From the NCBI GenBank assembly GCA_937927415.1, contig CALBDS010000004.1, positions 186,001-250,000 on the forward strand: a stretch of 64,000 bases of DNA. Direction: 5' to 3'. The translations under genes and the position numbers were made by a program. Shown here piece by piece: positions 1 to 8,065 of the stretch (position 1 is the first letter of the stretch; every line of letters starts with the position of its first letter). A model generated the notes under the pieces. It saw nothing but the letters and a program-made list of their open reading frames with translations. It was not told where the DNA came from and made no database searches. The DNA comes from an uncultured Rhodospirillaceae bacterium (GTDB lineage: Bacteria; Pseudomonadota; Alphaproteobacteria; Azospirillales; Azospirillaceae).

Positions 1-185
1 TTGGCGGAATCCACGGTCACCTGATCGTCGGTGGCGTCGCGGTTCTCGACGCTCAAGTCGTAATACTTAAGATCGATGTCCAGGTACGGCAGGATCAGCT
101 TTTCCTTGATGAACTGCCAGATGATGCGGGTCATCTCGTCGCCGTCGAGTTCGACGACCGGGTTTACGACTTTGATCTTGCTCAT
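1..185 (-). CDS. icd: NADP-dependent isocitrate dehydrogenase, N-terminal part (cut by window edge)
   Basis: Only the first 61 residues are in the window. They begin MSKIKVVNPVVELDGDEMTR and continue with IIWQFIKEKLILPYLD and YYDLSVENRDATDD. This is the characteristic start of the homodimeric NADP-dependent isocitrate dehydrogenase (eukaryote-like type common in alphaproteobacteria), which converts isocitrate to 2-oxoglutarate and CO2 in the TCA cycle. The ATG is at 183-185 on the minus strand. The rest of the gene lies before the window, so catalytic residues beyond the N-terminal segment cannot be checked. About 215 bp separate it from the upstream same-strand LOG-family gene, so it probably has its own promoter. 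Confidence 0.93.
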   Translation of the reverse strand, partial: MSKIKVVNPVVELDGDEMTRIIWQFIKEKLILPYLDIDLKYYDLSVENRDATDDQVTVDSA

Positions 186-378
186 GGGTGGGCTTTCTCC
201 CCGTGGGGTGAGGGCGGTACGTTTTCTTTCCTTGGGCGCCGGGCGCGCCATCCATCGGGCGTAACCGCGGCCGCCCGCCGCTGACAACGGACGGCCGCCT
301 CCCCGGGCGAGGCTCGGCGGTTATATCACTCACAATGGGGGGAGGGAAGAAGCCCCACGCCGCGGCCGCGCCGAAACC

Positions 379-405
379 GTGACGGAACCCTTACAAACCC
401 GTCAC
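379..405 (-). terminator. weak stem-loop at the 3' end of the LOG gene
   Basis: GTGACGG (379-385) pairs with CCGTCAC (399-405) across a 13-nt loop and overlaps the LOG stop codon. No U-tract follows on the minus strand. It may be a weak terminator or 3' end protector in the gap before icd. Confidence 0.3.
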
Positions 406-986
406 AGCCACTTGGTTTCCGGGGCGATCACGGGTTCCGGCTGCGCCGCCAGGGCCGGAAACACCGCGTCGATGGTCTGAACGGTGGTGAACAGCCGCTT
501 GTGGCCCGGCTGGCAGAAGCCTTGCGCGATCATGTGGTCGATCAGCGCCTCGAACGGCCGCCAATAGCCGTCCACATCCACCACCACCACCGGCTTGTCG
601 TGCAGGGCCAGCTGCTTCCAGGTCAGGATCTCGAACGCTTCGTCCAGCGTGCCCAGCCCGCCCGGCAGCACGACGAAGGCGTCGGAATGGTCCACCATCA
701 TCCGTTTGCGGGTGTGCATGCTGTCCACCACATGCAGTTCGGTCAGGCCGGTGTGCTCCACCTCCTTCACCTGGATGTGTTCGGGGATGATCCCGACCAC
801 CGAACCGCCACCGGCCAGGGCGGCGTCGGCGACGATGCCCATCAGCCCGACCCGGCCGCCGCCATAGACCAGCCGGATGCCGCGTTCGGCCAGACCGGCG
901 CCCAGGCTGTGGGCCGCCTGCTTGTAGACGTCCGACACGCGGCTGGAGGAACCGCAATACACGCACACGGATTGGGGAGTTTTCAT
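402..986 (-). CDS. LOG family / TIGR00730 Rossmann-fold protein (cytokinin riboside 5'-monophosphate phosphoribohydrolase-like)
   Basis: A 194-residue Rossmann-fold protein. It has the family hallmarks: an N-terminal VCVYCGSSS strand, the LVYGGGRVGLMG glycine-rich turn, the phosphate-binding PGGLGTLDE motif and MHTRKRMM. LOG proteins hydrolyse nucleoside 5'-monophosphates to the base and ribose 5-phosphate; many bacterial members were formerly called lysine decarboxylases. I prefer the ATG at 984-986 over an in-frame GTG three codons upstream, because an AAGG stretch lies upstream at workable spacing. The protein is of usual family length and there is no sign of a signal peptide. It lies upstream of icd on the same strand, but the gap argues against a shared operon. 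Confidence 0.9.
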   Translation of the reverse strand: MKTPQSVCVYCGSSSRVSDVYKQAAHSLGAGLAERGIRLVYGGGRVGLMGIVADAALAGGGSVVGIIPEHIQVKEVEHTGLTELHVVDSMHTRKRMMVDHSDAFVVLPGGLGTLDEAFEILTWKQLALHDKPVVVVDVDGYWRPFEALIDHMIAQGFCQPGHKRLFTTVQTIDAVFPALAAQPEPVIAPETKWL

Positions 987-1165
987 CCCTTGCACCTTCT
1001 TCGAGAAACGCTACTTCCCAAGACGGCGGCGCTGCCGCTGGGAAACAGCCCATCCTTCATCATATGGGCAAAAAGCGGTGCCGCGTAATCCTTACCATCA
1101 CCGTCTGCCTGTTTCACAAGACACCCGTTTCACAAAGACACCATTGCCGCAGGGGAGGTTGAGCC

Positions 1166-1660
1166 ATGTCGATATCCGCCCGCTTCCGCCGTGCCGTGCC
1201 GACGCTGGTCCTTGCATCCGTGGTGGCCAGTCTTGCCACCGCGATCCCCCCGGCCGCCGCCGCCACCCCCACCCCGCAGGAGCAGGTGGAGGCGCGGGAG
1301 AAGCTGATGAAGACCATGGGCGGGGGCATGAAGGCCCTGACCCAGTTCCTGAAGGGCGAAGCCGGCGGCCCGGCGGAGGTGAAGAAGGCGGCGTCCGACA
1401 TCGCCGGTGTCGCCGCCCACGATCCCATGGGCGTGTTCCCCAAGGGTACCGCCCTGGGGGTGGGCGATAGTGCTGCCAAGCCCGCCCTGTGGGACAACTG
1501 GCCGAAGGCCACCGGCCTGTGGGGCGACCTGAAGACCGCCAGCGCCACCCTGGTCCAGGCTGCCGACCGGGGCGACAAGGCGGCGGTGGCCGCCGCCACC
1601 CAGGCCGTCGGCAAGGTCTGCCAGAGCTGCCACGAGGAGTTCCGCCAGAAGAAGGATTGA
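1166..1660 (+). CDS. cytochrome c' (class II c-type cytochrome), periplasmic
   Basis: A 164-residue protein with an N-terminal signal peptide (RFRR, then a hydrophobic stretch ending in AAAA around residue 33). A single haem-binding motif CQSCH sits at residues 152-156, near the C-terminus. That placement is the hallmark of cytochrome c'/c-556 four-helix proteins. Family members bind NO or CO, or shuttle electrons in the periplasm. The start is supported by AGGGGAGG about 7 nt upstream. The next gene, a class I di-haem cytochrome, starts 5 bp after this stop, so the two are almost certainly co-transcribed. The physiological partner cannot be told from sequence. Confidence 0.92.
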   Translation: MSISARFRRAVPTLVLASVVASLATAIPPAAAATPTPQEQVEAREKLMKTMGGGMKALTQFLKGEAGGPAEVKKAASDIAGVAAHDPMGVFPKGTALGVGDSAAKPALWDNWPKATGLWGDLKTASATLVQAADRGDKAAVAAATQAVGKVCQSCHEEFRQKKD

Positions 1661-1664
1661 GGCC

Positions 1665-2555
1665 ATGGTCCTCCGGCGGCAGAGTCTTCCCTGGATGTGT
1701 CTTCCGGTCTGGCTTGCCCTGGCCGGGGCCGTCCAGGCCCAGACACCACCGGCGCCCGCCGCCCCCGACGGGGCGGTGGAGCGCGGGCGGTACGTGTTCC
1801 AGGCCGCGGGCTGTCTGGGCTGCCACACCGACGAGAAGGGGGGCGGGGCGCCGCTGGCCGGCGGGCGGGCGCTGGTCACCCCCTTCGGCACCTTCCACAC
1901 CCCCAACATCACCCCCGATCCCACCCACGGCATCGGGCGGTGGAGCGAGGAGGCGTTCATCCGCGCCTTCCGCCAGGGCGAAGGGGCGGATGGGAAAAGC
2001 TTGTTCCCGGCCTTTCCCTATCCCTCCTACACCCGCATCCGGGATGATGACCTGCGCGACCTGCGGGCCTATCTGATGGCACAGCCGCCGGTGGCCACGC
2101 CCAACCGGCCCCACGACCTGACCCCGCCCTTCGGCTGGCGGTTCCTGCTGCCGGTGTGGCAGGCGCTGTATCTGGAACCGGGGCCGCTGGCCGACGACCC
2201 CGCCCGCCCCCCCGACTGGAACCGCGGGCGCTATCTGGTGGAGGCGCTGGGCCATTGCGGCGAATGCCACACGCCGCGGGACTGGCTGGGCGGGCCGGAC
2301 ACCGGCCGGGCCTATGCCGGGACCGCCGCCGGCCCCGACGGCGACAAGGTGCCCAACATCACGCCCGCGAAAAAGGGCATCGGCGGCTGGTCGGAGTCGG
2401 ACATCGCGCTGTTTTTGGAAATGGGCATGCTGCCCGACGGCGATTTCGCCGGGGGCGCGATGGCCGAGGTGATCCGCAACTCCACATCGCGCCTGACGGC
2501 GGACGACCGGCGGGCCATCGTTGTCTATCTGAAGTCTCTACCGCCAATGGACTAG
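1665..2555 (+). CDS. periplasmic di-haem cytochrome c
   Basis: A 296-residue protein with a signal sequence (cleavage likely after VQAQ, about residue 26). Two class I cytochrome c domains follow, each with one haem motif: CLGCH at 50-54 and CGECH at 198-202. Each domain has a downstream PNITPD/PNITPAKKGIGGWS segment typical of the c-type domains of alcohol, aldehyde or sorbitol dehydrogenase cytochrome subunits. Those proteins usually have three haems; this one has two and no membrane anchor. It probably passes electrons between a periplasmic dehydrogenase and the terminal oxidase, but no dehydrogenase gene is adjacent. It is transcribed with the cytochrome c' gene 4 bp upstream. Confidence 0.88.
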   Translation: MVLRRQSLPWMCLPVWLALAGAVQAQTPPAPAAPDGAVERGRYVFQAAGCLGCHTDEKGGGAPLAGGRALVTPFGTFHTPNITPDPTHGIGRWSEEAFIRAFRQGEGADGKSLFPAFPYPSYTRIRDDDLRDLRAYLMAQPPVATPNRPHDLTPPFGWRFLLPVWQALYLEPGPLADDPARPPDWNRGRYLVEALGHCGECHTPRDWLGGPDTGRAYAGTAAGPDGDKVPNITPAKKGIGGWSESDIALFLEMGMLPDGDFAGGAMAEVIRNSTSRLTADDRRAIVVYLKSLPPMD

Positions 2556-2656
2556 CCGCATTATGCTCATGGTTGATCCCGCCGCCGCTTGAGAACAGAG
2601 TGGCGGCGGGATGCGGCCCCGGTGGGGGTGGCCGTGTGTGTGTTCGGGGTGTGCCC

Positions 2657-3817
2657 GTGAAGCGAACTTTTGTCCTTGGCGTCGGTGGGGCGGCCTTGCT
2701 GGCCGCGCTTGGGTTGTTTTTGTACGAACGTCAGGCCAACGCCCCGGATTCGCCCTATCCCTGGCCGCCCATCGGCGGCGGCGCCCCCAGCCCGCGCATC
2801 GCAACGCCACCGCCGCCACCGGTGACGCTGGCCCTGCCGCCGGCCCCGCCCGCGCCGGCCCCGCCGCCCGCCGCCGCCCCTGCCCCGCCGCCGGAGCCGC
2901 CCGGCCCCCGTTTCGACATCGTGCGCGTAACGCCCCAGGGGGAAACCGTGGTCGCCGGCCGCGCCGCGCCTGACGCCACCGTCACCCTGATGGACAATGG
3001 CGCCCCCATCGCCCAGGTCACCGCCGACCGCCGCGGCGAATGGGTGGCGGTTCCCACCGCCCCCCTGGCCCCCGGCAACCGTGAACTGAGCCTGGAGGAG
3101 CGCAAGGGCGATGCGCCGCCCGTGCCGTCCGAACGGGTGGTGGTGGTGGCGGTCCCCGACCCGCAGCAGCCCGTTTCCGCGCCCCCCTCCGTTGCTCCGC
3201 CGCCTCCGGTTCCCATGAACGCGGCACCGGTGGAGCCGGTGACCGTTGCCCCGGCCCCGGCGGCGGACCCGCCGGCCCAGCCGGTGGCGGTGTCCATGCC
3301 GCGGGAGGGTGGTGCCCCCAGCGTCGTGCTGCAGCCCCTGCCCGCCGAAGACCGCCAGCCGTTGCCGCGCGACGGGGTTGCCGTCGATTCCCTGGATTAC
3401 GACAGGGGCGGGCATGTGGCGCTGGGCGGACGGGGCGTGCCGGGGGCGTCGGTGCAGCTTTATTTCGACAACATGCTGGTGGGGCGGGCACACACCGACC
3501 CCAACGGTCATTGGCGGCTCAGCCCCGACCGGCCCATCGACCCCGGCCTCTACACCCTGCGCGCCGATCAGGTGACCCCGGCGGGCAAGGTCACCGCGCG
3601 GGTGGAGTTGCCGGTGCAGGTGTCGGAAGTGCCCCCGGACATGGCCGACGGACGGTCGGTGGTGGTTCAGCCGGGCAACAGCCTGTGGCGCATCGCCCGC
3701 CGCACGCTGGGCGAGGGCATGCGCTACACCCAGATCTACCGCGCCAACCGCGACCAGATCCGCGACCCCGATATGATCTATCCGGGACAGATCTTTGCCA
3801 TCCCGGCGTCCAACTGA
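2657..3817 (+). CDS. membrane-anchored LysM domain protein with Ig-like repeats and proline-rich linkers
   Basis: About 386 residues from a GTG start. An N-terminal transmembrane anchor (VLGVGGAALLAALGLFLY) comes first. A long Pro/Ala-rich linker follows, then a bacterial Ig-like module (PDATVTLMDNGAPIAQVTAD...WVAV), a second Pro-rich linker, a second Ig-like module (GASVQLYFDNMLVGRAHTDPNGHW), and a C-terminal LysM (VVQPGNSLWRIARRTLGEG...IYPGQIFAIP). LysM binds peptidoglycan N-acetylglucosamine, so the protein probably spans from the inner membrane to the cell wall. The reading frame stays open upstream into the preceding cytochrome region. I place the start at the GTG before KRTFVLG because it puts the hydrophobic anchor at the N-terminus. 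The exact start is uncertain. Confidence 0.8.
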   Translation: MKRTFVLGVGGAALLAALGLFLYERQANAPDSPYPWPPIGGGAPSPRIATPPPPPVTLALPPAPPAPAPPPAAAPAPPPEPPGPRFDIVRVTPQGETVVAGRAAPDATVTLMDNGAPIAQVTADRRGEWVAVPTAPLAPGNRELSLEERKGDAPPVPSERVVVVAVPDPQQPVSAPPSVAPPPPVPMNAAPVEPVTVAPAPAADPPAQPVAVSMPREGGAPSVVLQPLPAEDRQPLPRDGVAVDSLDYDRGGHVALGGRGVPGASVQLYFDNMLVGRAHTDPNGHWRLSPDRPIDPGLYTLRADQVTPAGKVTARVELPVQVSEVPPDMADGRSVVVQPGNSLWRIARRTLGEGMRYTQIYRANRDQIRDPDMIYPGQIFAIPASN

Positions 3818-3851
3818 CGGCGGGCCGGGCCGGCGTCAGAGGTGGTCAGCG

Positions 3852-4391
3852 TCAGAGGTGTTCGGCCAGCAGCCGCAGGAAGGGCCGGGCCTCCTGCACC
3901 AGCAGAACGATCTCATAAATCAGATCGTCGGCGGTCATCGGCCGTTCGGTGTGGCATTCGCAGAACAGCAGGATCTTGTGCTGCCCCTCCACCACGAACC
4001 GCGTCCGCGCCAGCCCCAGGGACTGGATCGACCGCAGCAGGTTGATGAGCGTGCGGCGGGTGTGGGGTGATTGGGCGGTGAAGGGGATCACCCCCACCTC
4101 GGCCCAGATCTGGCCGACCGATCCCGGCTCGGCGCCGGTGCCGTCGTCCTGCGCCGGGGCGATGGAGGCGTGGAACATCAGCCCGTCCACCACGAAATTC
4201 AGCTTCGACGGCCGGGGCGGGCTGGCGACGGCCAGCACCCCTTCGGGTGTCATGTAAAGGGCGTTCATGGCGACGGGGCGGCCCGACGCGGCCACATGGG
4301 CCAGGGCGTGCAGACGGTCCAGACGGGCGGTGGTGGGAGCGGACACGGGTGGGGTCGCCCATTCATTGCCGGGATCAAGGTACGGCGACAA
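3852..4391 (-). CDS. conserved hypothetical protein (about 138-179 aa)
   Basis: I do not recognise a named domain. The visible features are a conserved-looking core (MTPEGVLAVASPPRP, FVVDGLMFHASI, IWAEVGVIPFTAQSPHTRR, FVVEGQHKILLFCECHTERP) and an amphipathic C-terminal helix (DDLIYEIVLLVQEARPFLRLLAEHL). There is no signal peptide or membrane segment, so it is probably cytosolic. The start is unclear. A TTG at 4389-4391 has a GGGGG stretch 7 nt upstream and gives 179 aa. An internal ATG at 4266-4268 gives 138 aa but discards a segment that reads like folded protein. The gene is divergent from psd and converges with the LysM gene, ending 34 bp from it. Confidence 0.6.
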   Translation of the reverse strand: MSPYLDPGNEWATPPVSAPTTARLDRLHALAHVAASGRPVAMNALYMTPEGVLAVASPPRPSKLNFVVDGLMFHASIAPAQDDGTGAEPGSVGQIWAEVGVIPFTAQSPHTRRTLINLLRSIQSLGLARTRFVVEGQHKILLFCECHTERPMTADDLIYEIVLLVQEARPFLRLLAEHL

Positions 4392-4481
4392 TGCTGCACC
4401 CCCGCTAAAAAACTGTAAAGCCCGGGGTGGGGCGACTAGAATGCACCGCTTCGATTTTTGGAGAGAGGTTCGCGTCCGGCG

Positions 4482-5177
4482 ATGTCCGCCTTGAAAACCG
4501 TCATTGTGCCGATCAACCGCGCCGGCTGGCCGTTCATCGCCGCTTTCGCCGTTGTCTCGCTGCTTCTGGGGCTGTTCGTGGCCAAGCCGTTGGGCTGGCT
4601 GGGGCTGGTGGCGACGCTGTGGTGCGTCTATTTCTTCCGCGACCCCGACCGGACGGTGCCGGCGCGCGACGGGCTGCTGGTCAGCCCCGCCGACGGGCGC
4701 GTCACCATGATCACCCCCGCCGTGCCGCCGCCGGGGCTGGGCATGGGGCCGGAGCCGCGGACCCGCATCTCCATCTTCCTCAACGTCTTCAACGTCCACA
4801 TCAACCGCACCCCGGCCGCGGGGGAGGTGCTGGCCGTGGATTACCACAAGGGCAAGTTCCTCAACGCCGCCCTGGACAAGGCCAGCGACGAGAACGAACG
4901 CATGGCCGTGCGCCAGCGCCTGCCCAACGGGCAGGAAATCGCCTATGTCCAGATCGCCGGGCTGGTGGCGCGGCGCATCATCTGCACCCTGAAACCGGGG
5001 CAGCGGGTGCGCGCGGGCGAACGCTACGGCCTGATCCGCTTCGGCAGCCGCACCGACATCTATCTGCCCGACGGGGTGAACCCGCTGGTCTGCGTCGGCC
5101 AGCTGGCGGTGGGCGGGGAAACGGTGCTGGCCGATCTGGCGTCCACCGAACCGCAACGGCAGGGTGAAATCCGTTGA
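4482..5177 (+). CDS. psd: phosphatidylserine decarboxylase proenzyme (short PSD-A type)
   Basis: About 231 residues. It decarboxylates phosphatidylserine to phosphatidylethanolamine at the inner membrane. It belongs to the short class found in alphaproteobacteria: an N-terminal membrane-associated segment (PFIAAFAVVSLLLGLFVAKPLGWLGLV), a core with LVSPADGRV and FLNVFNVHINRTP, and the C-terminal self-cleavage region LIRFGSRTDIYLP, where the serine after glycine becomes the pyruvoyl cofactor. I chose the ATG at 4482, behind GGAGAGAGG, over an in-frame TTG eight codons earlier. Its TGA overlaps the start of pssA by one base (TGATG), indicating translational coupling. Confidence 0.95.
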   Translation: MSALKTVIVPINRAGWPFIAAFAVVSLLLGLFVAKPLGWLGLVATLWCVYFFRDPDRTVPARDGLLVSPADGRVTMITPAVPPPGLGMGPEPRTRISIFLNVFNVHINRTPAAGEVLAVDYHKGKFLNAALDKASDENERMAVRQRLPNGQEIAYVQIAGLVARRIICTLKPGQRVRAGERYGLIRFGSRTDIYLPDGVNPLVCVGQLAVGGETVLADLASTEPQRQGEIR

Positions 5178-6076
5178 TGAAACGTCCGCCCGTCTTCCAG
5201 TCGGGGGTGTTCAAGCCCGGCGTCTTCCGCAAGCGCAAGGCCCGCCGCCCGTATCCGCGGCTGAAGGGGTTGTCGATCAACCACCTTTTGCCCAACGTGC
5301 TGACGGTGCTGGCGCTGTGCGCCGGGCTGACCGCCATCCGATTCGCCATCCATTCCCGTTGGCAGGAGGCGGTGATCGCCATCGTGATCGCCGCCGTCCT
5401 CGACGCGCTGGATGGGCGGATCGCCCGGCTGCTGAACGGGCAGAGCAAGTTCGGGGCGGAGTTGGACAGCCTGTCCGATGTGGTCAGCTTCGGCGTCGCC
5501 CCGGCGCTGACGGTCTATCTGTGGGCGTTGAGTGACGCCGGCAGCCTGGGGTGGATCTCCGCCCTGGCGTACGCCGTGTGCTGCGCGCTGCGGCTGGCGC
5601 GGTTCAACGCCCGGCTGGGGGCGCCGGATCTGCCGCCGTTCGCCTTCAACTATTTCACCGGGGTTCCCGCCCCGGCGGGGGCCGGGCTGGTGCTGCTGCC
5701 GCTGGTGGCCGGGTTCGAGATGGGTGGTGTGCCCGCCCATCCGGCGCTGGTGGCGCCGTGGACGCTGATGGTCGGCGGGCTGATGGTGTCCACCATCCCC
5801 ACCTTCTCCGGCAAGGGGATGCGGGTGCCGCAGAATTACGTGGTGCCGGCCCTGGCCGGGGTGGGGCTGATCGCCGCCTTCCTGGTCAGTCAGCCGTGGT
5901 GGACGCTGTTCTTCCTGGGCGTGGTCTATCTGGTGCTGATCCCGGTGTCGCTGCAGCGGTTCCAGACCCTGAAACGCGCCGCCGCCCACATGCAGTCCCC
6001 GCCCCATCCCCACGAGGACGGCCATGGCACACCGGAGGCGGGCGGAACCCAGCCCCCACCCCCGGCGGCCACCTGA
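5177..6076 (+). CDS. pssA: CDP-diacylglycerol--serine O-phosphatidyltransferase
   Basis: A 299-residue integral membrane enzyme that makes phosphatidylserine from CDP-diacylglycerol and L-serine, feeding Psd just upstream. The CDP-alcohol phosphotransferase signature is complete: DALDGRIARLLNGQSKFG followed by AELDSLSDVVSFG, supplying the conserved Asp residues that bind Mg and CDP. Several hydrophobic segments follow. The N-terminus is basic (VFRKRKARRPYPR) and the C-terminal tail is His/Pro-rich and probably disordered. The first base of its ATG is the last base of the psd stop codon, so the two enzymes of phosphatidylethanolamine synthesis are one coupled operon. Confidence 0.95.
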   Translation: MKRPPVFQSGVFKPGVFRKRKARRPYPRLKGLSINHLLPNVLTVLALCAGLTAIRFAIHSRWQEAVIAIVIAAVLDALDGRIARLLNGQSKFGAELDSLSDVVSFGVAPALTVYLWALSDAGSLGWISALAYAVCCALRLARFNARLGAPDLPPFAFNYFTGVPAPAGAGLVLLPLVAGFEMGGVPAHPALVAPWTLMVGGLMVSTIPTFSGKGMRVPQNYVVPALAGVGLIAAFLVSQPWWTLFFLGVVYLVLIPVSLQRFQTLKRAAAHMQSPPHPHEDGHGTPEAGGTQPPPPAAT

Positions 6077-6104
6077 AGGCCGGGTTACCTGAAAGCGGGG
6101 ATGA

Positions 6105-6434
6105 TCAGTGGCCCAGCGTGTGCTCGCTGGTCATCACCTGGGACACCAGCGGGATGACCCGCAGGCAGTTGGCCACATGGTCCGACTCGCGCCGTCCCAT
6201 GCCCTGAACCTCGATTTCCACCGCCAGGGTGTCGAGTGAACCGGCCAGTTCGCTGCGCAGGCTCAAGGGAACCAGCCCGCGCTTGGCGAACAGTTCCAGG
6301 GCGCGCGGCAGCACGCCGGGGTCGGCGCTGGCCCGCAGGCTGAAGGTGACGACCCGGTTGGGCAGAACCTCGCGGCAATCATCGCCGGCGGGGGTGGCGA
6401 CGGAAACGGCACGGGAAACGGAATCGCGGAACAT
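6105..6434 (-). CDS. small ACT-domain-like protein (109 aa), function unknown
   Basis: A 109-residue protein starting MFRDSVSRAVSVATPAG. The central part (NRVVTFSLRASADPGVLPRALELFAKRGLVPLSLRSEL...DTLAVEIEVQGM) has the pattern of an ACT-type regulatory fold: a hydrophobic strand, a D-P-G-V-L-P-R helix cap, and a helix followed by a second strand. A C-terminal helix (ESDHVANCLRVIPLVSQVM) resembles ACT domains that oppose bias between amino-acid ligands, as in IlvH/IlvN-type small subunits. The ATG has AGGA 9 nt upstream. It converges with pssA. Ligand and partner are unknown. Confidence 0.7.
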   Translation of the reverse strand: MFRDSVSRAVSVATPAGDDCREVLPNRVVTFSLRASADPGVLPRALELFAKRGLVPLSLRSELAGSLDTLAVEIEVQGMGRRESDHVANCLRVIPLVSQVMTSEHTLGH

Positions 6435-6716
6435 GATGTTTCGTCCTGACGAACAGCGATGAAAAAAGCGGTCGGAAATGATGGATCCCCGGCCCTCACA
6501 GGAGGACCGGGCCGCTAATTCGCAAGGTGGTCCGCAGCCGGAGGCCGGGGCGGAGCATGGGGACGAAACGGTTTTCCATGACCGGCAGGGTAATGGGGGT
6601 GCCCCGTCCGGGTCAATGCGGCAGAAACGGCCCGCCACGCATGACTGACGCGAGGCGATGAGGCGACCCCCGCCGTTCCGCTTTTCCTGATGGCGCAACG
6701 ATGCGATGCTGAGGGC

Positions 6717-7340
6717 ATGAGCGATTCCATCATCGTGCGTCCGGCCACCGCCGATGACGCCCCGGCCATTGCGCCGCTGGTGCTGATGGCCGGCGGCGGG
6801 TCTTATGAATTCATGCTCGACGGGCTGGTGCCGGGGATGGGGACGGCGGATCTGCTGATTCCCGGTCTGGCGGGGACCGTCGGCTCCTTTTCCCACCGGC
6901 ACGTCACCGTGGCCGGCACACCGGATGGGGCGGTGGTGGGCATCGCCCATGCCTATCCCACCGAATGGATGCGCCACGCCGACCGCACCCTCATTCCCGC
7001 CGACCGGCTGGAGCATCTGGCGGCGTTCGACGCGCTGCAGGAATGGGACAGCCTGTTCCTGTCGGCGCTGGCGGTGGACCCGGCGTGGCGGCGGCAGGGC
7101 ATCGCCGGGCGGTTGCTGGACGCGGCGGTTGACCGGGCGGCGACGGGGGGCTTCCCCAGCCTGTCCTTGCATGTGTGGGCCGACAACGCCCCGGCCCGCC
7201 GGCTCTATGCCCGCCATGGCTTTGCCGAGCGCGGGCAGGCGGCCATTCCCTGGCACCCGCGCCTGCCCCACACGGGCGGCAGCGTCCTGATGGTGCGGGA
7301 AACCTTGACCCGGCGTCCGGGTTTCCCATTGTGGCGTTGA
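6717..7340 (+). CDS. GNAT family N-acetyltransferase
   Basis: A 207-residue protein with a GCN5-related acetyltransferase fold. An N-terminal SIIVRPATADDAPAIAPLV strand-helix comes first. The acetyl-CoA-binding strand and loop follow (LFLSALAVDPAWRRQGIAGRLLDAA, containing the R-x-x-G-x-G/A motif A), then LSLHVWADNAPARRLYARHGFAERG at motif B. The acceptor substrate cannot be inferred. I start at the ATG before SDSIIVRP rather than an ATG nine codons upstream, because the fold begins there; neither has a strong ribosome-binding site. The following lipoprotein gene begins 29 bp downstream on the same strand. Confidence 0.88.
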   Translation: MSDSIIVRPATADDAPAIAPLVLMAGGGSYEFMLDGLVPGMGTADLLIPGLAGTVGSFSHRHVTVAGTPDGAVVGIAHAYPTEWMRHADRTLIPADRLEHLAAFDALQEWDSLFLSALAVDPAWRRQGIAGRLLDAAVDRAATGGFPSLSLHVWADNAPARRLYARHGFAERGQAAIPWHPRLPHTGGSVLMVRETLTRRPGFPLWR

Positions 7341-7369
7341 CGTGTTGCGATGATGGAAGGCGGAAGGCG

Positions 7370-7837
7370 ATGATGGCAAAGGGTGTCTGGCGTGGGCTGG
7401 TCCGGGTGGTCCCGATGGCGGGGGTGATGGCGCTGGCCGCCTGTGCCGGGCCGGGCACGGGGGAGCGGCTGGCGCAGCGGGCCACCACCGAACTGGTGGG
7501 CATGAACAAGGCGCGGCTGCTGGCCTGCGCCGGGGTGCCCGACCGGCAGACGGTGGTCAACGGCGAGGAGGTCTATACCTATCTGCGCGAATCGCCCTTC
7601 GCCTCGCCGGGGTCCGGCACCGCCATCGGCGCCCAGGGGGGCAGCGCCAGCGGGGTGGGCGTCGGGGTGGCCTTCAGCTTCCCGCTGTTCGCCATGTCCA
7701 ACCCCGGCGGTTGCCGTGCCGATGTGGTGCTGCGTGACGGCGCCGTGGTGCGGCTGGGGTACAGCCAGGACTCGGCGCTGGTCGATTGCGCCGGCATCGT
7801 GGACAATTGTCTGGCGCCGGCCCAGCCGGCCCCGTAA
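7370..7837 (+). CDS. outer-membrane lipoprotein of unknown function (155 aa)
   Basis: A 155-residue predicted lipoprotein. A basic N-terminus and hydrophobic stretch end in the lipobox ALAACAG, with the acylated Cys near residue 25. The mature part contains MNKARLLACAGVPDRQTVVNGEEVYTYL, which resembles the SmpA/BamE-like pattern (a 'K..ll...G.P......g.e.w.Y' strand-helix-strand). A Gly/Ser-rich segment follows, then a C-terminal strand region with two Cys (VDCAGIVDNC). It starts at one of two adjacent ATG codons behind GGAAGG. A BamE-like fold is inference only. Confidence 0.78.
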   Translation: MMAKGVWRGLVRVVPMAGVMALAACAGPGTGERLAQRATTELVGMNKARLLACAGVPDRQTVVNGEEVYTYLRESPFASPGSGTAIGAQGGSASGVGVGVAFSFPLFAMSNPGGCRADVVLRDGAVVRLGYSQDSALVDCAGIVDNCLAPAQPAP

Positions 7838-7878
7838 GCGCCCGCCTGCCCCCCAGGACACCAAATACGGGATCATAA

Positions 7879-8053
7879 CCCTCTCCCCGCCGGGGAGAGG
7901 GCTGGGTGAGGGCCGGATTTCGCGCCGAAGGCCCGAAATCCGTTGCGAAGCAACCACGAATCTACCGTTTCGAGAGCCTGACGGCTCGATTTTCGGGCTT
8001 ATCGCGCGAAAATCGGCCCTCACCCCGTCCCTCTCCCGGGGCGGGAGAGGGGG
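7879..8053. repeat. dispersed palindromic intergenic repeat, copy A (about 175 bp)
   Basis: Copy A of a three-copy repeat (others at 13824-13997 and 16438-16591). It opens with a 23-nt hairpin (CCCTCTCCCC...GGGGAGAGGG) and closes with a similar GC-rich hairpin. Four short internal stems lie between: CGGATTTCG/CGAAATCCG, TTGC-GAA-GCAA, CGAGAGCC-TGAC-GGCTCG and CGATTTTCG/CGAAAATCG. It lies between the lipoprotein gene and the 3' end of the LytTR gene. It contains no credible gene. Confidence 0.9.
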
Positions 8054-8065
8054 ATTCTTCTGGTC

